Position numbers and translations under genes: made by a program. Below are positions 7,619-16,529 of a stretch of 64,000 nucleotides of DNA, in pieces; position 1 is the first letter of the stretch, and each line of letters begins with the position of its first letter. The notes beneath the pieces were generated by a model that had not been told where the DNA came from, made no database searches, and saw only the letters and a program-made list of their open reading frames with translations. The stretch comes from Chryseobacterium caseinilyticum. GTDB lineage: Bacteria; Bacteroidota; Bacteroidia; Flavobacteriales; Weeksellaceae. The stretch covers positions 1,550,001 to 1,614,000 of the forward strand of contig NZ_JACYFS010000001.1 of the NCBI RefSeq assembly GCF_014837145.1. The letters are read 5' to 3'.

Positions 7619-8905
7619 TTAGAATAATTCTTTTCTGATAATGTTCTGACTTCTTTCAGGACCTACAGAAACCAGATAAACATTGATTCCCAGATACTTT
7701 TCGATGAACTCGATGTATTTTTGAGCTGTATCCGGAAGTTCGTCGTAGCTTCTCACTTTCGTCAAATCTTCATTCCAACCCGGTAAATCCTGATAAATTG
7801 GCTCGTAGTTGTATAATTTTTCTGTTGATGAAGTGAAATAATCGATGATTTTTCCGTCTTCAGTTTTGTAATGCGTAACGATTTTCAGGTTTTCAATTCC
7901 TGTAAGAACGTCTAATTTAGTGATCACCAAATTGTTGATTCCATTAATCATACAGGCGTGTTTCAAAGAAACAAGGTCTAACCAACCTGTTCTTCTTGGT
8001 CTTCCTGTAGTCGCTCCAAACTCACCACCAATCTGTCTGATGCTTTCACCTAGCTCATTGTCCAGTTCAGAAGGGAAAGGTCCGTTTCCTACTCTTGTAC
8101 AATATGCTTTGGCAACACCGATCAAATTCTGAAGTGAAGTTGGTGGAACACCAGCTCCTGTACAAACACCTCCGGTTGAAGGAGAAGATGAAGTTACGTA
8201 CGGATACGTTCCGAAGTCGATATCCAACATCAACGCCTGAGCTCCTTCGAACAATACGTTTTTACCATCTCTGATCGCTTCATTCAGCTCTAATTCAGTA
8301 TCAACGATTCTGTCCTGAAGCTGTTTTCCGATTTCTAGATATTCGTTGTAGATTTCTTCAACGTCTAAAGTCGGTTTGTCGTAATATTTTTCGAAAAGAG
8401 AATTCTTTATTTTTAAGTTTTTCTCGATTTTGTCTCTTAAAATTTCAGGATTCAGAAGGTCGATCATTCTGATTCCCACTCTTGCGATTTTATCTTCGTA
8501 GCAAGGTCCGATTCCTTTTTTGGTGGTACCGATCTGCGTTCCTCCGTGCTCTTCCTCACGGTAAGTATCCAAAAGAATGTGGTAAGGCATGATGACATGC
8601 GCTCTTCTGCTGATGAAAATGTGATCAGTTCTCAGGCCTTTGCTTTCGATCTGATTCACCTCCTTAATGAAAGATTTAGGATTTACCACTACACCGTTGG
8701 CAATGATACACTTCCCTTTGCACTGAAGAACTCCCGATGGAAGAAGGTGCAAAACAAATTTTTCATCGCCTACATAAACCGTATGACCAGCATTGTCGCC
8801 CCCCTGGAAACGTACAACGTAATCAGATTTTGCCGATAAAACATCCGTGATTTTTCCTTTACCTTCATCTCCATACTGAAGACCTACAACTACGTAAGTT
8901 GACAT
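7619..8905 (-). CDS. purA: Adenylosuccinate synthetase
   Basis: A 428-residue enzyme that makes adenylosuccinate from IMP, GTP and aspartate, the first committed step to AMP. The N-terminus VGLQYGDEGKGKITD is the signature GTP loop with the catalytic Asp, and NAGHTVYV carries the catalytic His. The motifs QIGTTKKGIGPCYEDK and GNGPFPSE follow in the expected order. The length is normal. It stands alone on the minus strand with its own promoter. hpt and adk, two more purine genes, are close by on the other strand. Confidence 0.98.
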   Translation of the reverse strand: MSTYVVVGLQYGDEGKGKITDVLSAKSDYVVRFQGGDNAGHTVYVGDEKFVLHLLPSGVLQCKGKCIIANGVVVNPKSFIKEVNQIESKGLRTDHIFISRRAHVIMPYHILLDTYREEEHGGTQIGTTKKGIGPCYEDKIARVGIRMIDLLNPEILRDKIEKNLKIKNSLFEKYYDKPTLDVEEIYNEYLEIGKQLQDRIVDTELELNEAIRDGKNVLFEGAQALMLDIDFGTYPYVTSSSPSTGGVCTGAGVPPTSLQNLIGVAKAYCTRVGNGPFPSELDNELGESIRQIGGEFGATTGRPRRTGWLDLVSLKHACMINGINNLVITKLDVLTGIENLKIVTHYKTEDGKIIDYFTSSTEKLYNYEPIYQDLPGWNEDLTKVRSYDELPDTAQKYIEFIEKYLGINVYLVSVGPERSQNIIRKELF

Positions 8906-8930
8906 ATTTTACTTTTATTTTAGATTCATG

Positions 8931-8961
8931 CAAAATTACTTTTAAAAAATTGGGTGGGCAA
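8931..8961 (-). promoter_or_regulatory. purA promoter
   Basis: On the minus strand, TTG (8961-8959) is followed after 20 bp by TAATTTTG (8938-8931), an exact Bacteroidota -33/-7 arrangement 25 bp before the purA start. Confidence 0.7.
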
Positions 8962-9062
8962 ATTTGATGGGGATTTTATTTTTGGGTGGGTGGAAATTGT
9001 GGGATTTTCCTTAGTATTTATTATTTAAATTCAATATATTAGCAGTGAATTAAAAACAATAA

Positions 9063-10226
9063 ATGCCAAAAAAATTTACTCAATACTCAATTCTTTTGAG
9101 TTCTCCTACAGATTTAGAATCTGAGAGAAATGAAATACCAAATCTCATAAATGAACTCAACAACACCTATGGCAAGTCAAATGATGTTCATTTTGATTTA
9201 ATTAAATGGGAGACCCATTCTGGACCGGGAATTACGCACGAACATACACAACAAATTATTAATGAAGATATAGGGGACGAATACGATATTTTCCTTGGGA
9301 TTATTTGGAAAAAATTTGGAACCCAAACTGCGGTGGCTGAATCTGGAACAGAAGAAGAATTTTTAAGAGCTCTAAAACGATTTGAAAATGGAGAAAATAT
9401 TCAAATACTTTTTTACTTTAAATCTGAAGCAATTCCTGTAGATGAAATTATTCCAGAACAAATAACTAAAATTAAAAACTTTAAAGAAGGTTTACGACAA
9501 AATAATATTCTTTATTGGAATTTTAAAAATGTAGAAGAACTAATAAATCAATTAAGAATCCATCTCCCAAAAAGAACAGATAATCTATTATCTAATAATT
9601 CTATTAATAAAGTGTTAGAAGTTGATAAAGGTGTAAAAAATAGCATTGATGATATTGAAGAAATTGGGGTACTAGATTTCTTAATTCAATTTGAAGACTT
9701 TATGGCTAATGCTAATTTAGCCCTTACTAACATTACCGATGCGACAGCAATAATTGGTAATGAGTTTAGAAATAAAACAGATGAAATAAATAAAATAAAA
9801 AAACTTCCCAATTTTAATAAAAATTCACTTGCAGGAATTTTGACTAGAACAGCAAAAAATGTTGATGATTACACTAATAGATTGTTATTAGAAACACCAA
9901 TATATAAAGAGAATTATGAAGCTGCAGTAAAAATAGGATCTATTTACATTAATAGTATTAATAAAGATAACATTGATGAAAATATCGAAGACTTAAATTC
10001 GTTTTTAGAATCAGTAAAAACACTAAAAACTAACATTCCCAAAGCGATTAATGGAATGGAAGGATTTTATAATGAAATTAGAAATTTACCAAATTTATAT
10101 TCCGTTTTTAATAAAGCAAAAAATAAATTATTAAATCAACTTGATGTTTTACAATCTACACTGAAAGCTTCATATGATATAACGCATGAGTTTGAAGGAG
10201 AGCTGGAGTATAAGTTAAAACTATAA
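9063..10226 (+). CDS. DUF4062-domain protein, possible defence or signalling gene
   Basis: A 387-residue protein. Residues about 7-100 form a DUF4062 domain: YSILLSSPTDLESERNEI, then the internal IINEDIGDEYDIFLGIIWKKFG and GTEEEFLRA. This Rossmann-like domain is usually fused to the N-terminus of large NTPase or TPR proteins linked with innate immunity. Here it is followed only by about 200 residues of Lys-, Asn- and Ile-rich predicted helix with coiled-coil character and no known effector. The gene is clearly more AT-rich in its codons than purA and hpt on either side, which suggests transfer. It appears monocistronic. No function should be assigned beyond the domain. Confidence 0.75.
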   Translation: MPKKFTQYSILLSSPTDLESERNEIPNLINELNNTYGKSNDVHFDLIKWETHSGPGITHEHTQQIINEDIGDEYDIFLGIIWKKFGTQTAVAESGTEEEFLRALKRFENGENIQILFYFKSEAIPVDEIIPEQITKIKNFKEGLRQNNILYWNFKNVEELINQLRIHLPKRTDNLLSNNSINKVLEVDKGVKNSIDDIEEIGVLDFLIQFEDFMANANLALTNITDATAIIGNEFRNKTDEINKIKKLPNFNKNSLAGILTRTAKNVDDYTNRLLLETPIYKENYEAAVKIGSIYINSINKDNIDENIEDLNSFLESVKTLKTNIPKAINGMEGFYNEIRNLPNLYSVFNKAKNKLLNQLDVLQSTLKASYDITHEFEGELEYKLKL

Positions 10227-10353
10227 GTTAATAATTCTGTTTTCTCAAAACATTATAAGTGAAAAATAAATGTATAGTACATATGATTTTATTAAAACGT
10301 TATAATAAAACATTTTCAAAATATCATTTACTTTTTAGCTATAAAAAAAATCA

Positions 10354-10397
10354 TCATTCCGCAAAACCTGTTACCAGCTTAGATTCCTCCGGAATGA
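10354..10397. repeat. REP-like hairpin element
   Basis: TCATTCCG at 10354-10361 pairs with CGGAATGA at 10390-10397 around a 28-nt middle part containing CCTGTTACCAGCTTAGATTC. It lies in the 333-bp gene-free gap between the DUF4062 gene and hpt. Similar elements are common between genes in Chryseobacterium. Nothing else is evident in the gap apart from the hpt promoter. Confidence 0.5.
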
Positions 10398-10533
10398 CAA
10401 AGCAATGTGAATTTTTGTCTTAAAAGTGAAAAACATTCATGGAAATTTGCATTTTAAATAGCAGGTAACAACCAAGCAAATCATCTTTTAATAAACTAAA
10501 AACAAACACCAAAACATTTTCATCAAAAATCCG

Positions 10534-10541
10534 TAACTTTG
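10534..10541 (+). promoter_or_regulatory. -7 element of the hpt promoter
   Basis: TAACTTTG fits TAnnTTTG and sits 18 bp before the ATG at 10560. It covers the alternative TTG start at 10539, so that upstream start would lie outside the transcript. Confidence 0.6.
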
Positions 10542-10559
10542 CCGCCTACTAAAAATTTT

Positions 10560-11114
10560 ATGGAAAGTATTCAAGTTCACGACAAAACTTTTGTGCCTTA
10601 TTTAGAGGATGCCGAGATTCAGGAGATTGTAAAAGCTACCGCTCTGAAAATTCATGAAGATTATAAGGATGAAGTTCCTGTTTTCATTGGTGTTTTGAAT
10701 GGCGTAATCATGTTTTTTTCTGATCTTTTAAAACATTATCCGGGAGAATGCGAAATTGCATTTATCCAGATGAGCTCGTACGCAGGTACAGAATCTACCG
10801 GAATCGTTTACCAGAAAATGGAGCTTACAAAAGACGTTAAAGACCGTCACATCATCTTAGTAGAAGATATTGTAGACACAGGAAACACGGTTGAAAGTTT
10901 ATTTAAGTATTTCAACGAAACACAACGTCCGAAATCTGTAAAAATCGCTTCATTCCTTTTAAAGCCTGAAGTGTACAAGAAAGATTTCAAACTTGATTAT
11001 ATCGGAAAAGAAATTCCTAACAAATTTGTTTTGGGTTACGGACTTGATTATGATGAATTGGGAAGAAATTTACCCAACTTATATCAACTCGCTGACGGAC
11101 AAATCAACCATTAA
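10560..11114 (+). CDS. hpt: Hypoxanthine phosphoribosyltransferase
   Basis: A 184-residue purine salvage enzyme that converts hypoxanthine or guanine plus PRPP to IMP or GMP. The PRPP-binding loop ILVEDIVDTGNTV is at about residues 98-110, and FVLGYGLDYDELGRNLP near the C-terminus is typical of bacterial Hpt. The ATG at 10560 is chosen over a TTG at 10539 because the latter overlaps the promoter -7 box. adk follows on the same strand after an inverted repeat. Confidence 0.95.
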   Translation: MESIQVHDKTFVPYLEDAEIQEIVKATALKIHEDYKDEVPVFIGVLNGVIMFFSDLLKHYPGECEIAFIQMSSYAGTESTGIVYQKMELTKDVKDRHIILVEDIVDTGNTVESLFKYFNETQRPKSVKIASFLLKPEVYKKDFKLDYIGKEIPNKFVLGYGLDYDELGRNLPNLYQLADGQINH

Positions 11115-11116
11115 CG

Positions 11117-11247
11117 GCTGTTGGCTTTTAGCAGATAGCTTTTAGCCTTAATTTAGAAAAATAGAAAGAAATAAATTTTAATAATAACTAAAAATAGCTG
11201 AAAGCAAAAAGCAAACCGCCAAAAGCCAATTGCAAGCTGCCAACAGC
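11117..11247. repeat. Imperfect long inverted repeat between hpt and adk
   Basis: GCTGTTGGC (11117-11125) pairs with GCCAACAGC (11239-11247). The inner parts hold many short copies of AGC-TTTTAGC and its reverse complement. The whole 144-bp gap is made of this material and contains no gene. Confidence 0.5.
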
Positions 11248-11258
11248 GAAACCACATT

Positions 11259-11837
11259 ATGATAAACATTGTTCTGTTCGGCCCTCCGGGAAGTGGAAAA
11301 GGTACACAAGCTCAAAACTTAATCGAGAAATTCAATTTAAAGCAAATCTCAACGGGTGATCTTTTCAGATTCAACATGAAAAATGATACCGAACTTGGGA
11401 AACTGGCTAAATCGTACATCGATATAGGTGAATTGGTTCCGGATCAGGTAACAACAGATATGCTGATTGACGAGATCAGAAAACCGACCGATGCTGCAGG
11501 ATTTATTTTCGACGGTTACCCAAGAACCGCTGTACAGACAGAAGCTTTGGAAAAGATCGTAAAAGAAGAACTGAATGATGAGATCGATGTATGTCTTTCT
11601 CTGGTAGTGGCAGACGATATTTTACTGGAAAGACTTTTGAAAAGAGGCGAGACCAGCGGAAGAACCGACGACAGCAATGCCGAAATCATCGGAAGCAGAA
11701 TAAAAGAATATTACGCAAAAACTGCAGAAGTTGCAGAATTATATAAGCAGCAGGGCAAATACGTTGAGATCAACGGTGTAGGAGAAATCAGTGAAATCTC
11801 TGAAATGCTTTTTGCTGAAGTAGAAAAAATAAAATAA
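11259..11837 (+). CDS. adk: Adenylate kinase (short form)
   Basis: A 192-residue kinase that interconverts ATP plus AMP with two ADP. The P-loop GPPGSGKGTQAQ is at residues 8-19. STGDLFRFN and DGYPRT mark the AMP site, and RGETSGRTDD is the short lid. The long zinc-binding LID insert of larger enzymes is absent, as usual for Bacteroidota. It follows hpt and precedes obgE. Confidence 0.97.
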   Translation: MINIVLFGPPGSGKGTQAQNLIEKFNLKQISTGDLFRFNMKNDTELGKLAKSYIDIGELVPDQVTTDMLIDEIRKPTDAAGFIFDGYPRTAVQTEALEKIVKEELNDEIDVCLSLVVADDILLERLLKRGETSGRTDDSNAEIIGSRIKEYYAKTAEVAELYKQQGKYVEINGVGEISEISEMLFAEVEKIK

Positions 11838-11841
11838 TAAT

Positions 11842-11902
11842 TTGAGATTTGAAGTTTGAGATTTGAAATTTAATCTCAAACTTCAAATTTCAAATCTCAA
11901 AT
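11842..11902. repeat. AT-rich palindromic repeat between adk and obgE
   Basis: Units of AATTTGAGATTTGAAGTTT on the left are mirrored as reverse complement on the right and fill almost the whole 71-bp gap. The RNA would fold into a long weak hairpin. A related AT-rich palindrome sits at 19858-19945. Confidence 0.6.
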
Positions 11903-11908
11903 TAAAGT

Positions 11909-12892
11909 ATGAGCAATTTTGTAGATTACGTTAAAATCCATTGTAAAAGCGGTCACGGTGGCGCAGGTTCTGCCCATCTCCGCCGTGAAAAATATATTCC
12001 CAAAGGTGGTCCTGACGGTGGTGACGGAGGTCGTGGCGGTCACGTGATCATGAGAGGAAATGCACACGAGTGGACTTTACTTCCGCTTCGTTATACGCGT
12101 CACGTAAAAGCGGAACGCGGACAGAACGGAGCCAAAAACCAGCTCACAGGAGCCTTCGGAGAAGATGTTTACATCGATGTTCCCATCGGAACCATTGCTA
12201 AAAACGAAGATGGTGAAGTTGTAGGGGAAATCCTGGAAGACGGTCAGGAAATCATCCTGATGGAAGGCGGAAAAGGTGGACGGGGAAATGAATTTTTCAA
12301 ATCTTCTACCAACCAGACACCCCGTTTTGCCCAGCCGGGAATGGACGGACAGGAAGGATACATCATTTTCGAACTTAAAATCCTTGCCGATGTTGGTTTG
12401 GTAGGCTTCCCAAATGCCGGAAAATCTACACTTTTAGCCTCTGTTTCTGCTGCAAAACCGAAAATTGCCAATTACGCTTTCACCACATTGACTCCCAACT
12501 TAGGAATTGTAGATTACAGAAATTACAAGTCTTTTGTAATGGCTGATATCCCGGGAATTATTGAAGGTGCCGCGGAAGGTAAAGGTTTAGGACACAGATT
12601 CCTGAGACATATCGAAAGAAATTCAATTTTACTGTTTTTGATTCCTGCAGATTCTGAACAGCATTTTCAGGAGTTTAAAATTCTTGAAAATGAACTGAAG
12701 GAATACAATCCTGAACTTTTAGATAAAGATTTCATCATTTCTGTTTCAAAAGCAGATCTTCTGGATGATGAACTGAGAAAAGAAATTTCAGCTGAATTTC
12801 CCGAAAACAAGCAACCCCTGTTTTTCTCAGGCGTCACCGGTGAAGGCCTCATCGAACTGAAGGATGCCATCTGGAAACAACTTCACGGATAA
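11909..12892 (+). CDS. obgE: GTPase ObgE/CgtA
   Basis: A 327-residue essential GTPase involved in maturation of the large ribosomal subunit and stress control. The N-terminal Obg fold (about 1-158) is glycine-rich ([23 protein letters not shown]). The G domain has Walker [10 protein letters not shown], the switch sequence [17 protein letters not shown], and VSKADL as the base-specificity motif. No extra C-terminal OCT domain is present, which is normal in this phylum. A strong hairpin terminator follows. Confidence 0.97.
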   Translation: MSNFVDYVKIHCKSGHGGAGSAHLRREKYIPKGGPDGGDGGRGGHVIMRGNAHEWTLLPLRYTRHVKAERGQNGAKNQLTGAFGEDVYIDVPIGTIAKNEDGEVVGEILEDGQEIILMEGGKGGRGNEFFKSSTNQTPRFAQPGMDGQEGYIIFELKILADVGLVGFPNAGKSTLLASVSAAKPKIANYAFTTLTPNLGIVDYRNYKSFVMADIPGIIEGAAEGKGLGHRFLRHIERNSILLFLIPADSEQHFQEFKILENELKEYNPELLDKDFIISVSKADLLDDELRKEISAEFPENKQPLFFSGVTGEGLIELKDAIWKQLHG

Positions 12893-12899
12893 AATAATA

Positions 12900-12930
12900 A
12901 TTGTGCTGTAAATTCTCTTTACAGCACAAT
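12900..12930 (+). terminator. Terminator after obgE
   Basis: ATTGTGCTGTAAA pairs perfectly with TTTACAGCACAAT around TTCTC, followed by TTCTTT. Confidence 0.8.
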
Positions 12931-12973
12931 TTCTTTACAGGATCTCCGTTAGATTTAAAATTAAACTAAAAAA

Positions 12974-13618
12974 ATGACTAAGAATTTTTTTTTGACCTTA
13001 GCGGTCACAATTTCGGGACTTATGAGTGCTCAGGAATCAGCATCAACACCGGATTTTGATTCAATATTTAAGTTTGGAGCAAAAGCAGGGTATTCATTAT
13101 CAAGTATGAAAGTTTTTGATGATCAACTTGATTCAAAATCTTACTTTTATGCCGGGTTTGTCATAGAAAAGCCTGTTTCGTCAAAAGTGGGAATTCAGGC
13201 TGAAGTTTTGTACACTCAGTTGGGTGGTACAGATTCTCTTCCGCTGGTACAGCTCGTTGGCAACGAAATCGTTGAAATGGGAAATGTAGATTTTAATTAT
13301 CAATTTACTCAGATTCAGATTCCAGTTTCGGTAAAATATTATTTTGTTCCGAAATTTTCCGCAGCAGCAGGAATGAATTTTGGTTTTAACCTTTCTGAAA
13401 AAATGAAAACCGATGTAATTGTAAACGGTACAGATTCTCAAAACCTGGTTGACTATAAAACGCTGAATCTTTTCCCTTTTTTAGGTGCAGAGTATAAAAT
13501 AACTGATCAGTTTTTTATTGACGCAAGATACAATTTCAACTTTTTTGATACTCACAGGAAAGGTTTTAAAACAAAAATTGGTTTTCTGCAAGCCGGTGTA
13601 GGATATAGATTTAATTAA
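12974..13618 (+). CDS. Porin family / PorT-like outer membrane beta-barrel protein
   Basis: A 214-residue secreted protein. An N-terminal signal peptide of about 20 residues ends near MSAQ. The mature part has alternating beta strands: FKFGAKAGYSLSS, then FIEKP-type turns, AAAGMNFGFNLSEK, PFLGAEYKITDQFFIDARYNF, and a final aromatic-rich strand LQAGVGYRFN ending in Asn after Phe. This is the OMP_b-brl_2 (PorT-like) family pattern of an eight- to ten-strand barrel in the outer membrane. Its substrate or role is unknown. It stands alone between two terminators. Confidence 0.8.
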   Translation: MTKNFFLTLAVTISGLMSAQESASTPDFDSIFKFGAKAGYSLSSMKVFDDQLDSKSYFYAGFVIEKPVSSKVGIQAEVLYTQLGGTDSLPLVQLVGNEIVEMGNVDFNYQFTQIQIPVSVKYYFVPKFSAAAGMNFGFNLSEKMKTDVIVNGTDSQNLVDYKTLNLFPFLGAEYKITDQFFIDARYNFNFFDTHRKGFKTKIGFLQAGVGYRFN

Positions 13619-13623
13619 AATAT

Positions 13624-13655
13624 TGAAAAGAGAAGCTGAAAAGTTTCTCTTTTTT
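13624..13655. terminator. Bidirectional terminator between porin and methyltransferase
   Basis: AAAAGAGAA and TTTCTCTTTT arms around a short loop, with a T run on the plus strand. The hairpin touches the stop codon of the converging gene. Confidence 0.75.
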
Positions 13656-14385
13656 ATTTTCTGCAGACAATCACCACTTCATTTTTTGAAAATCCCTGAT
13701 AGATATCTTCTTCAAAAATCTGAACATCGGTTTTGAAACCTGCACCATTTAATCGTTTTTCAAGTCCCGAAACTGAGTAAATTCTTACATGATCGTCCTG
13801 TCCGAAATACTTCAACCTTTCCTGAGGCGTTGTTTTACTGTAATCTTCATAGATTTCTCCATTTTTAAAAGGTGTCTGAATTAAAACTGAACCTCCCGGT
13901 TTTAAAACTCTGTACAATTCTTTCATTGCAATTTCATCTTTTACAATATGCTCTAAAATATGATAGCAGACAATCAGATCAAAAGTGTTTTCTTTTGCGT
14001 CTATTTTTGTGATGTCAAAACGGTAATCAGAAAGAAATTCATTTTCAAAATCAGTTGGGAAATAGGAAATATCTTTTCTTTTTTTCCATTTTTTGTACAG
14101 CATTCTTGAAGGTGAAAAATCAAGAAAAGCAGAATTTGGTTTTAAATAATGAGTTTCCAGAAGAAGATTAAGTCTTCTTGTTCGTGGCAAGCTTCCGCAA
14201 ACCGGACAGATTAAATCACCATTTTCCAGTTTTACAAATTGTTTCAAATTCGTCTGGCAGATAGTACAAATGTGATTTTTCCCCTGATAAAAAGGTTTTA
14301 ATAATTTCCGTAACTGATCTTCATTTTTAATCAGAATTTCTTTGGGAATAATATTTTTAACAACTGATTTAAGAAAATTGTACAT
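13654..14385 (-). CDS. Class I SAM-dependent methyltransferase with N-terminal zinc-ribbon
   Basis: A 243-residue protein from the ATG at 14385 (a TTG at 14406 is also in frame). Residues about 35-65 hold two Cys pairs, CTIC and CPVC, a zinc-ribbon typical of methyltransferases acting in glycan or lipid modification. The catalytic Rossmann part follows, with FDLIVCYHILEHI and ELYRVLKPGGSVLIQTPF (Methyltransf_11-like). The acceptor is unknown. It is monocistronic and convergent with the porin gene. Confidence 0.8.
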   Translation of the reverse strand: MYNFLKSVVKNIIPKEILIKNEDQLRKLLKPFYQGKNHICTICQTNLKQFVKLENGDLICPVCGSLPRTRRLNLLLETHYLKPNSAFLDFSPSRMLYKKWKKRKDISYFPTDFENEFLSDYRFDITKIDAKENTFDLIVCYHILEHIVKDEIAMKELYRVLKPGGSVLIQTPFKNGEIYEDYSKTTPQERLKYFGQDDHVRIYSVSGLEKRLNGAGFKTDVQIFEEDIYQGFSKNEVVIVCRK

Positions 14386-14597
14386 ACTGCTTTTATCAGA
14401 CTTCAAAATAACAAAAATTTAGAGAAAAACTGGTGGCTTTACATTCAAAATTTTTTCAGATATTTCATTGGAATACTTATTGTACGACCCGACACATCAT
14501 TTAAAAATTATTGAACCGCCAAAAGTTGATTGAAAACAAAAATCAATATTCATGGGCGTTTAACATATCATTTATTACTAAAATTAAAAACTTAAAT

Positions 14598-15086
14598 ATG
14601 AAATATCTTGTGGCAATCTTCGCCTCTATTCTTCTGTTGTCATGTGCTTCACAAAAAACAGGTTCAAAATATTCTCAGATAGAATACGAGGCCGGACCGT
14701 GCTTTGGCTCATGCCCAATGTTTAAAATTACCGTTAATCCTGACAGAACTGCGGTTTTTGAAGCCGAACATTTTAATTTTTCCAAAGGTTTCAACAAAAG
14801 CGACTTTGACAAACCGAGAGAAGGAACTTTTAAAGGAACCATCAAAGAAGAAGACTATAAAAAACTGACCGCCTTAATTGATGGTCTGAATGTGAAGTCA
14901 ATGAATGATAAATACGGTAGCAGAAATATTACTGACATGGCAACCTCTTATTTAAGAATTAAATTTGCTGACGGAACTTCAAAAGAAGTTGAAGATTACG
15001 GCAAAAAAGGAACAGAAAAACTGGTAGAAGTTTACAAATTTTTTGAAGACCTGAGAACTAATCAGGACTGGAAAAAAGTAGATTAA
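14598..15086 (+). CDS. DUF6438-type lipoprotein (162 aa)
   Basis: The ATG at 14598 gives a lipoprotein signal ending at LLLSC (Cys about residue 15). An upstream open stretch from 14511 has no signal character and is left out. The mature part begins with EAGPCFGSCPMFKITV, a Cys-x3-Cys motif with following beta strands seen in the DUF6438 family of Bacteroidota. It is probably anchored in the outer or inner membrane facing the periplasm. Function unknown. It stands alone between the methyltransferase and the helicase promoter. Confidence 0.75.
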   Translation: MKYLVAIFASILLLSCASQKTGSKYSQIEYEAGPCFGSCPMFKITVNPDRTAVFEAEHFNFSKGFNKSDFDKPREGTFKGTIKEEDYKKLTALIDGLNVKSMNDKYGSRNITDMATSYLRIKFADGTSKEVEDYGKKGTEKLVEVYKFFEDLRTNQDWKKVD

Positions 15087-15115
15087 TTGTCTTAAAATAA
15101 TTTAAACTATCTTTG
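15087..15115 (+). promoter_or_regulatory. Promoter of the RhlE-like helicase
   Basis: TTG at 15087-15089 and TATCTTTG at 15108-15115 are 18 bp apart. The predicted transcript has a long leader of about 130 nt before the helicase start. Confidence 0.6.
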
Positions 15116-15150
15116 CATTATATTTCGCGGCATTCTCAGCCAAATAGTAA

Positions 15151-15282
15151 ATGATTTTACTTAAAAACTCTGTTAAAAATCCTTTAGCAGATCTGCTTAA
15201 AAATGATGAAGTATACTGCTTCGACCGCATTATTTTAATACGCAATAAATATTTTGTTATTCACAGACTTAAAACTCATTAA
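15151..15282 (+). CDS. Possible small ORF in the helicase leader (43 aa)
   Basis: An ATG at 15151, about 30 nt after the predicted transcription start, opens 43 codons (start [12 protein letters not shown], end FVIHRLKTH). The frame overlaps the first 29 bases of the helicase in a different frame. It could be an upstream ORF coupling translation, or chance. I do not recognise the peptide. Confidence 0.3.
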   Translation: MILLKNSVKNPLADLLKNDEVYCFDRIILIRNKYFVIHRLKTH

Positions 15283-16516
15283 GCCCATTCTGGATGCGCT
15301 TCAAAATGAAGGTTACGAAAAACCAACCCCAATTCAGGAACAAGCGATTCCTTCTATTTTAGAACACAGAGACGTTCTTGGAACAGCACAGACAGGAACA
15401 GGTAAAACCGCAGCTTTTGCCATCCCAATTCTACAAAATCTTACAGAAAGAAAAGGCCCTAAAAACAATCACATAAAAGCATTAATCCTAACGCCAACGA
15501 GAGAACTGGCAATTCAGATCGAGGAAAGTTTCAATGCTTACGGCAGAAATTTACCTTTAAGAAAGCTCGTAGTTTTCGGAGGTGTAAAACAGGGAAGTCA
15601 GGAGCAGGCCTTGAGAAGAGGTGTTGATATCCTGGTTGCCACACCCGGAAGATTACTTGATTTTATCGCACAGGGAATTATATCTCTTAAAAATCTTGAA
15701 ATTTTCGTTTTGGATGAAGCCGACAGAATGCTCGATATGGGTTTTGTACACGATGTAAAAAGAATAATTAAACTTTTACCTCAAAAAAGACAGACGCTGT
15801 TCTTCTCTGCAACAATGCCGACGGAAATTCAGAAACTTGCAGATTCTATTCTGAATACACCAATCAAAGTTTCAGTAACACCGATTTCTTCCACTGCGGA
15901 AACTATTAAGCAATCTGTTTATTTCGTTGATAAAGATAAAAAGCTGGATCTGCTTTCGCACATTCTTCAGGACAATATCAAAGAATCTGTTTTGGTTTTC
16001 TCAAGAACCAAGCACGGAGCCGACAAAATTGCAAGAAAGTTACAGGCTTCAAACATCACAGCAGAAGCGATTCACGGAAATAAGTCGCAAAATGCAAGGC
16101 AGAATGCTTTAAGTAATTTTAAATCAGGAAAAACACGCGTTTTGGTGGCTACAGATATTGCTGCAAGAGGAATTGATATTGACGAACTGAAATATGTGAT
16201 CAACTTCGAACTTTCTGATGTAGCAGAAACTTATGTCCACAGAATCGGAAGAACAGGCCGTGCCGGAGCCGAAGGAAGTTCGCTTTCGTTTGTTGACGGT
16301 CTAGATTTATTGAATTTAAAAGACACCGAAAAGCTGATTGGAATGAAAATTCCTGTGGTAAAAGATCACCCTTTCCATACCGATAATCTGGTGATTGAAA
16401 AGAGAGATTCCAACAACAAGCCTTTCACGCCAAGACCGAAAGCTGCTGCAGGTCAGCAGAAATCGGATCACAGCAGAAAGCCTAAGAATAAAAGTAATTT
16501 TTTCAGAAAGAAATAG
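15254..16516 (+). CDS. DEAD-box RNA helicase, RhlE-like
   Basis: A 420-residue ATP-dependent RNA helicase. In order: Q-motif [10 protein letters not shown], Walker [19 protein letters not shown], Walker [15 protein letters not shown], and in the second RecA domain [21 protein letters not shown] and [11 protein letters not shown] short basic tail ends the protein, as in RhlE types that act on ribosome assembly or mRNA turnover. The start is a TTG at 15254. No in-frame ATG lies near, and the N-terminus [12 protein letters not shown] matches the family from there. It has a long untranslated leader, often seen for cold-regulated helicases. Confidence 0.93.
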   Translation: MLFTDLKLIKPILDALQNEGYEKPTPIQEQAIPSILEHRDVLGTAQTGTGKTAAFAIPILQNLTERKGPKNNHIKALILTPTRELAIQIEESFNAYGRNLPLRKLVVFGGVKQGSQEQALRRGVDILVATPGRLLDFIAQGIISLKNLEIFVLDEADRMLDMGFVHDVKRIIKLLPQKRQTLFFSATMPTEIQKLADSILNTPIKVSVTPISSTAETIKQSVYFVDKDKKLDLLSHILQDNIKESVLVFSRTKHGADKIARKLQASNITAEAIHGNKSQNARQNALSNFKSGKTRVLVATDIAARGIDIDELKYVINFELSDVAETYVHRIGRTGRAGAEGSSLSFVDGLDLLNLKDTEKLIGMKIPVVKDHPFHTDNLVIEKRDSNNKPFTPRPKAAAGQQKSDHSRKPKNKSNFFRKK

Positions 16517-16529
16517 TTTATTTTAATTT

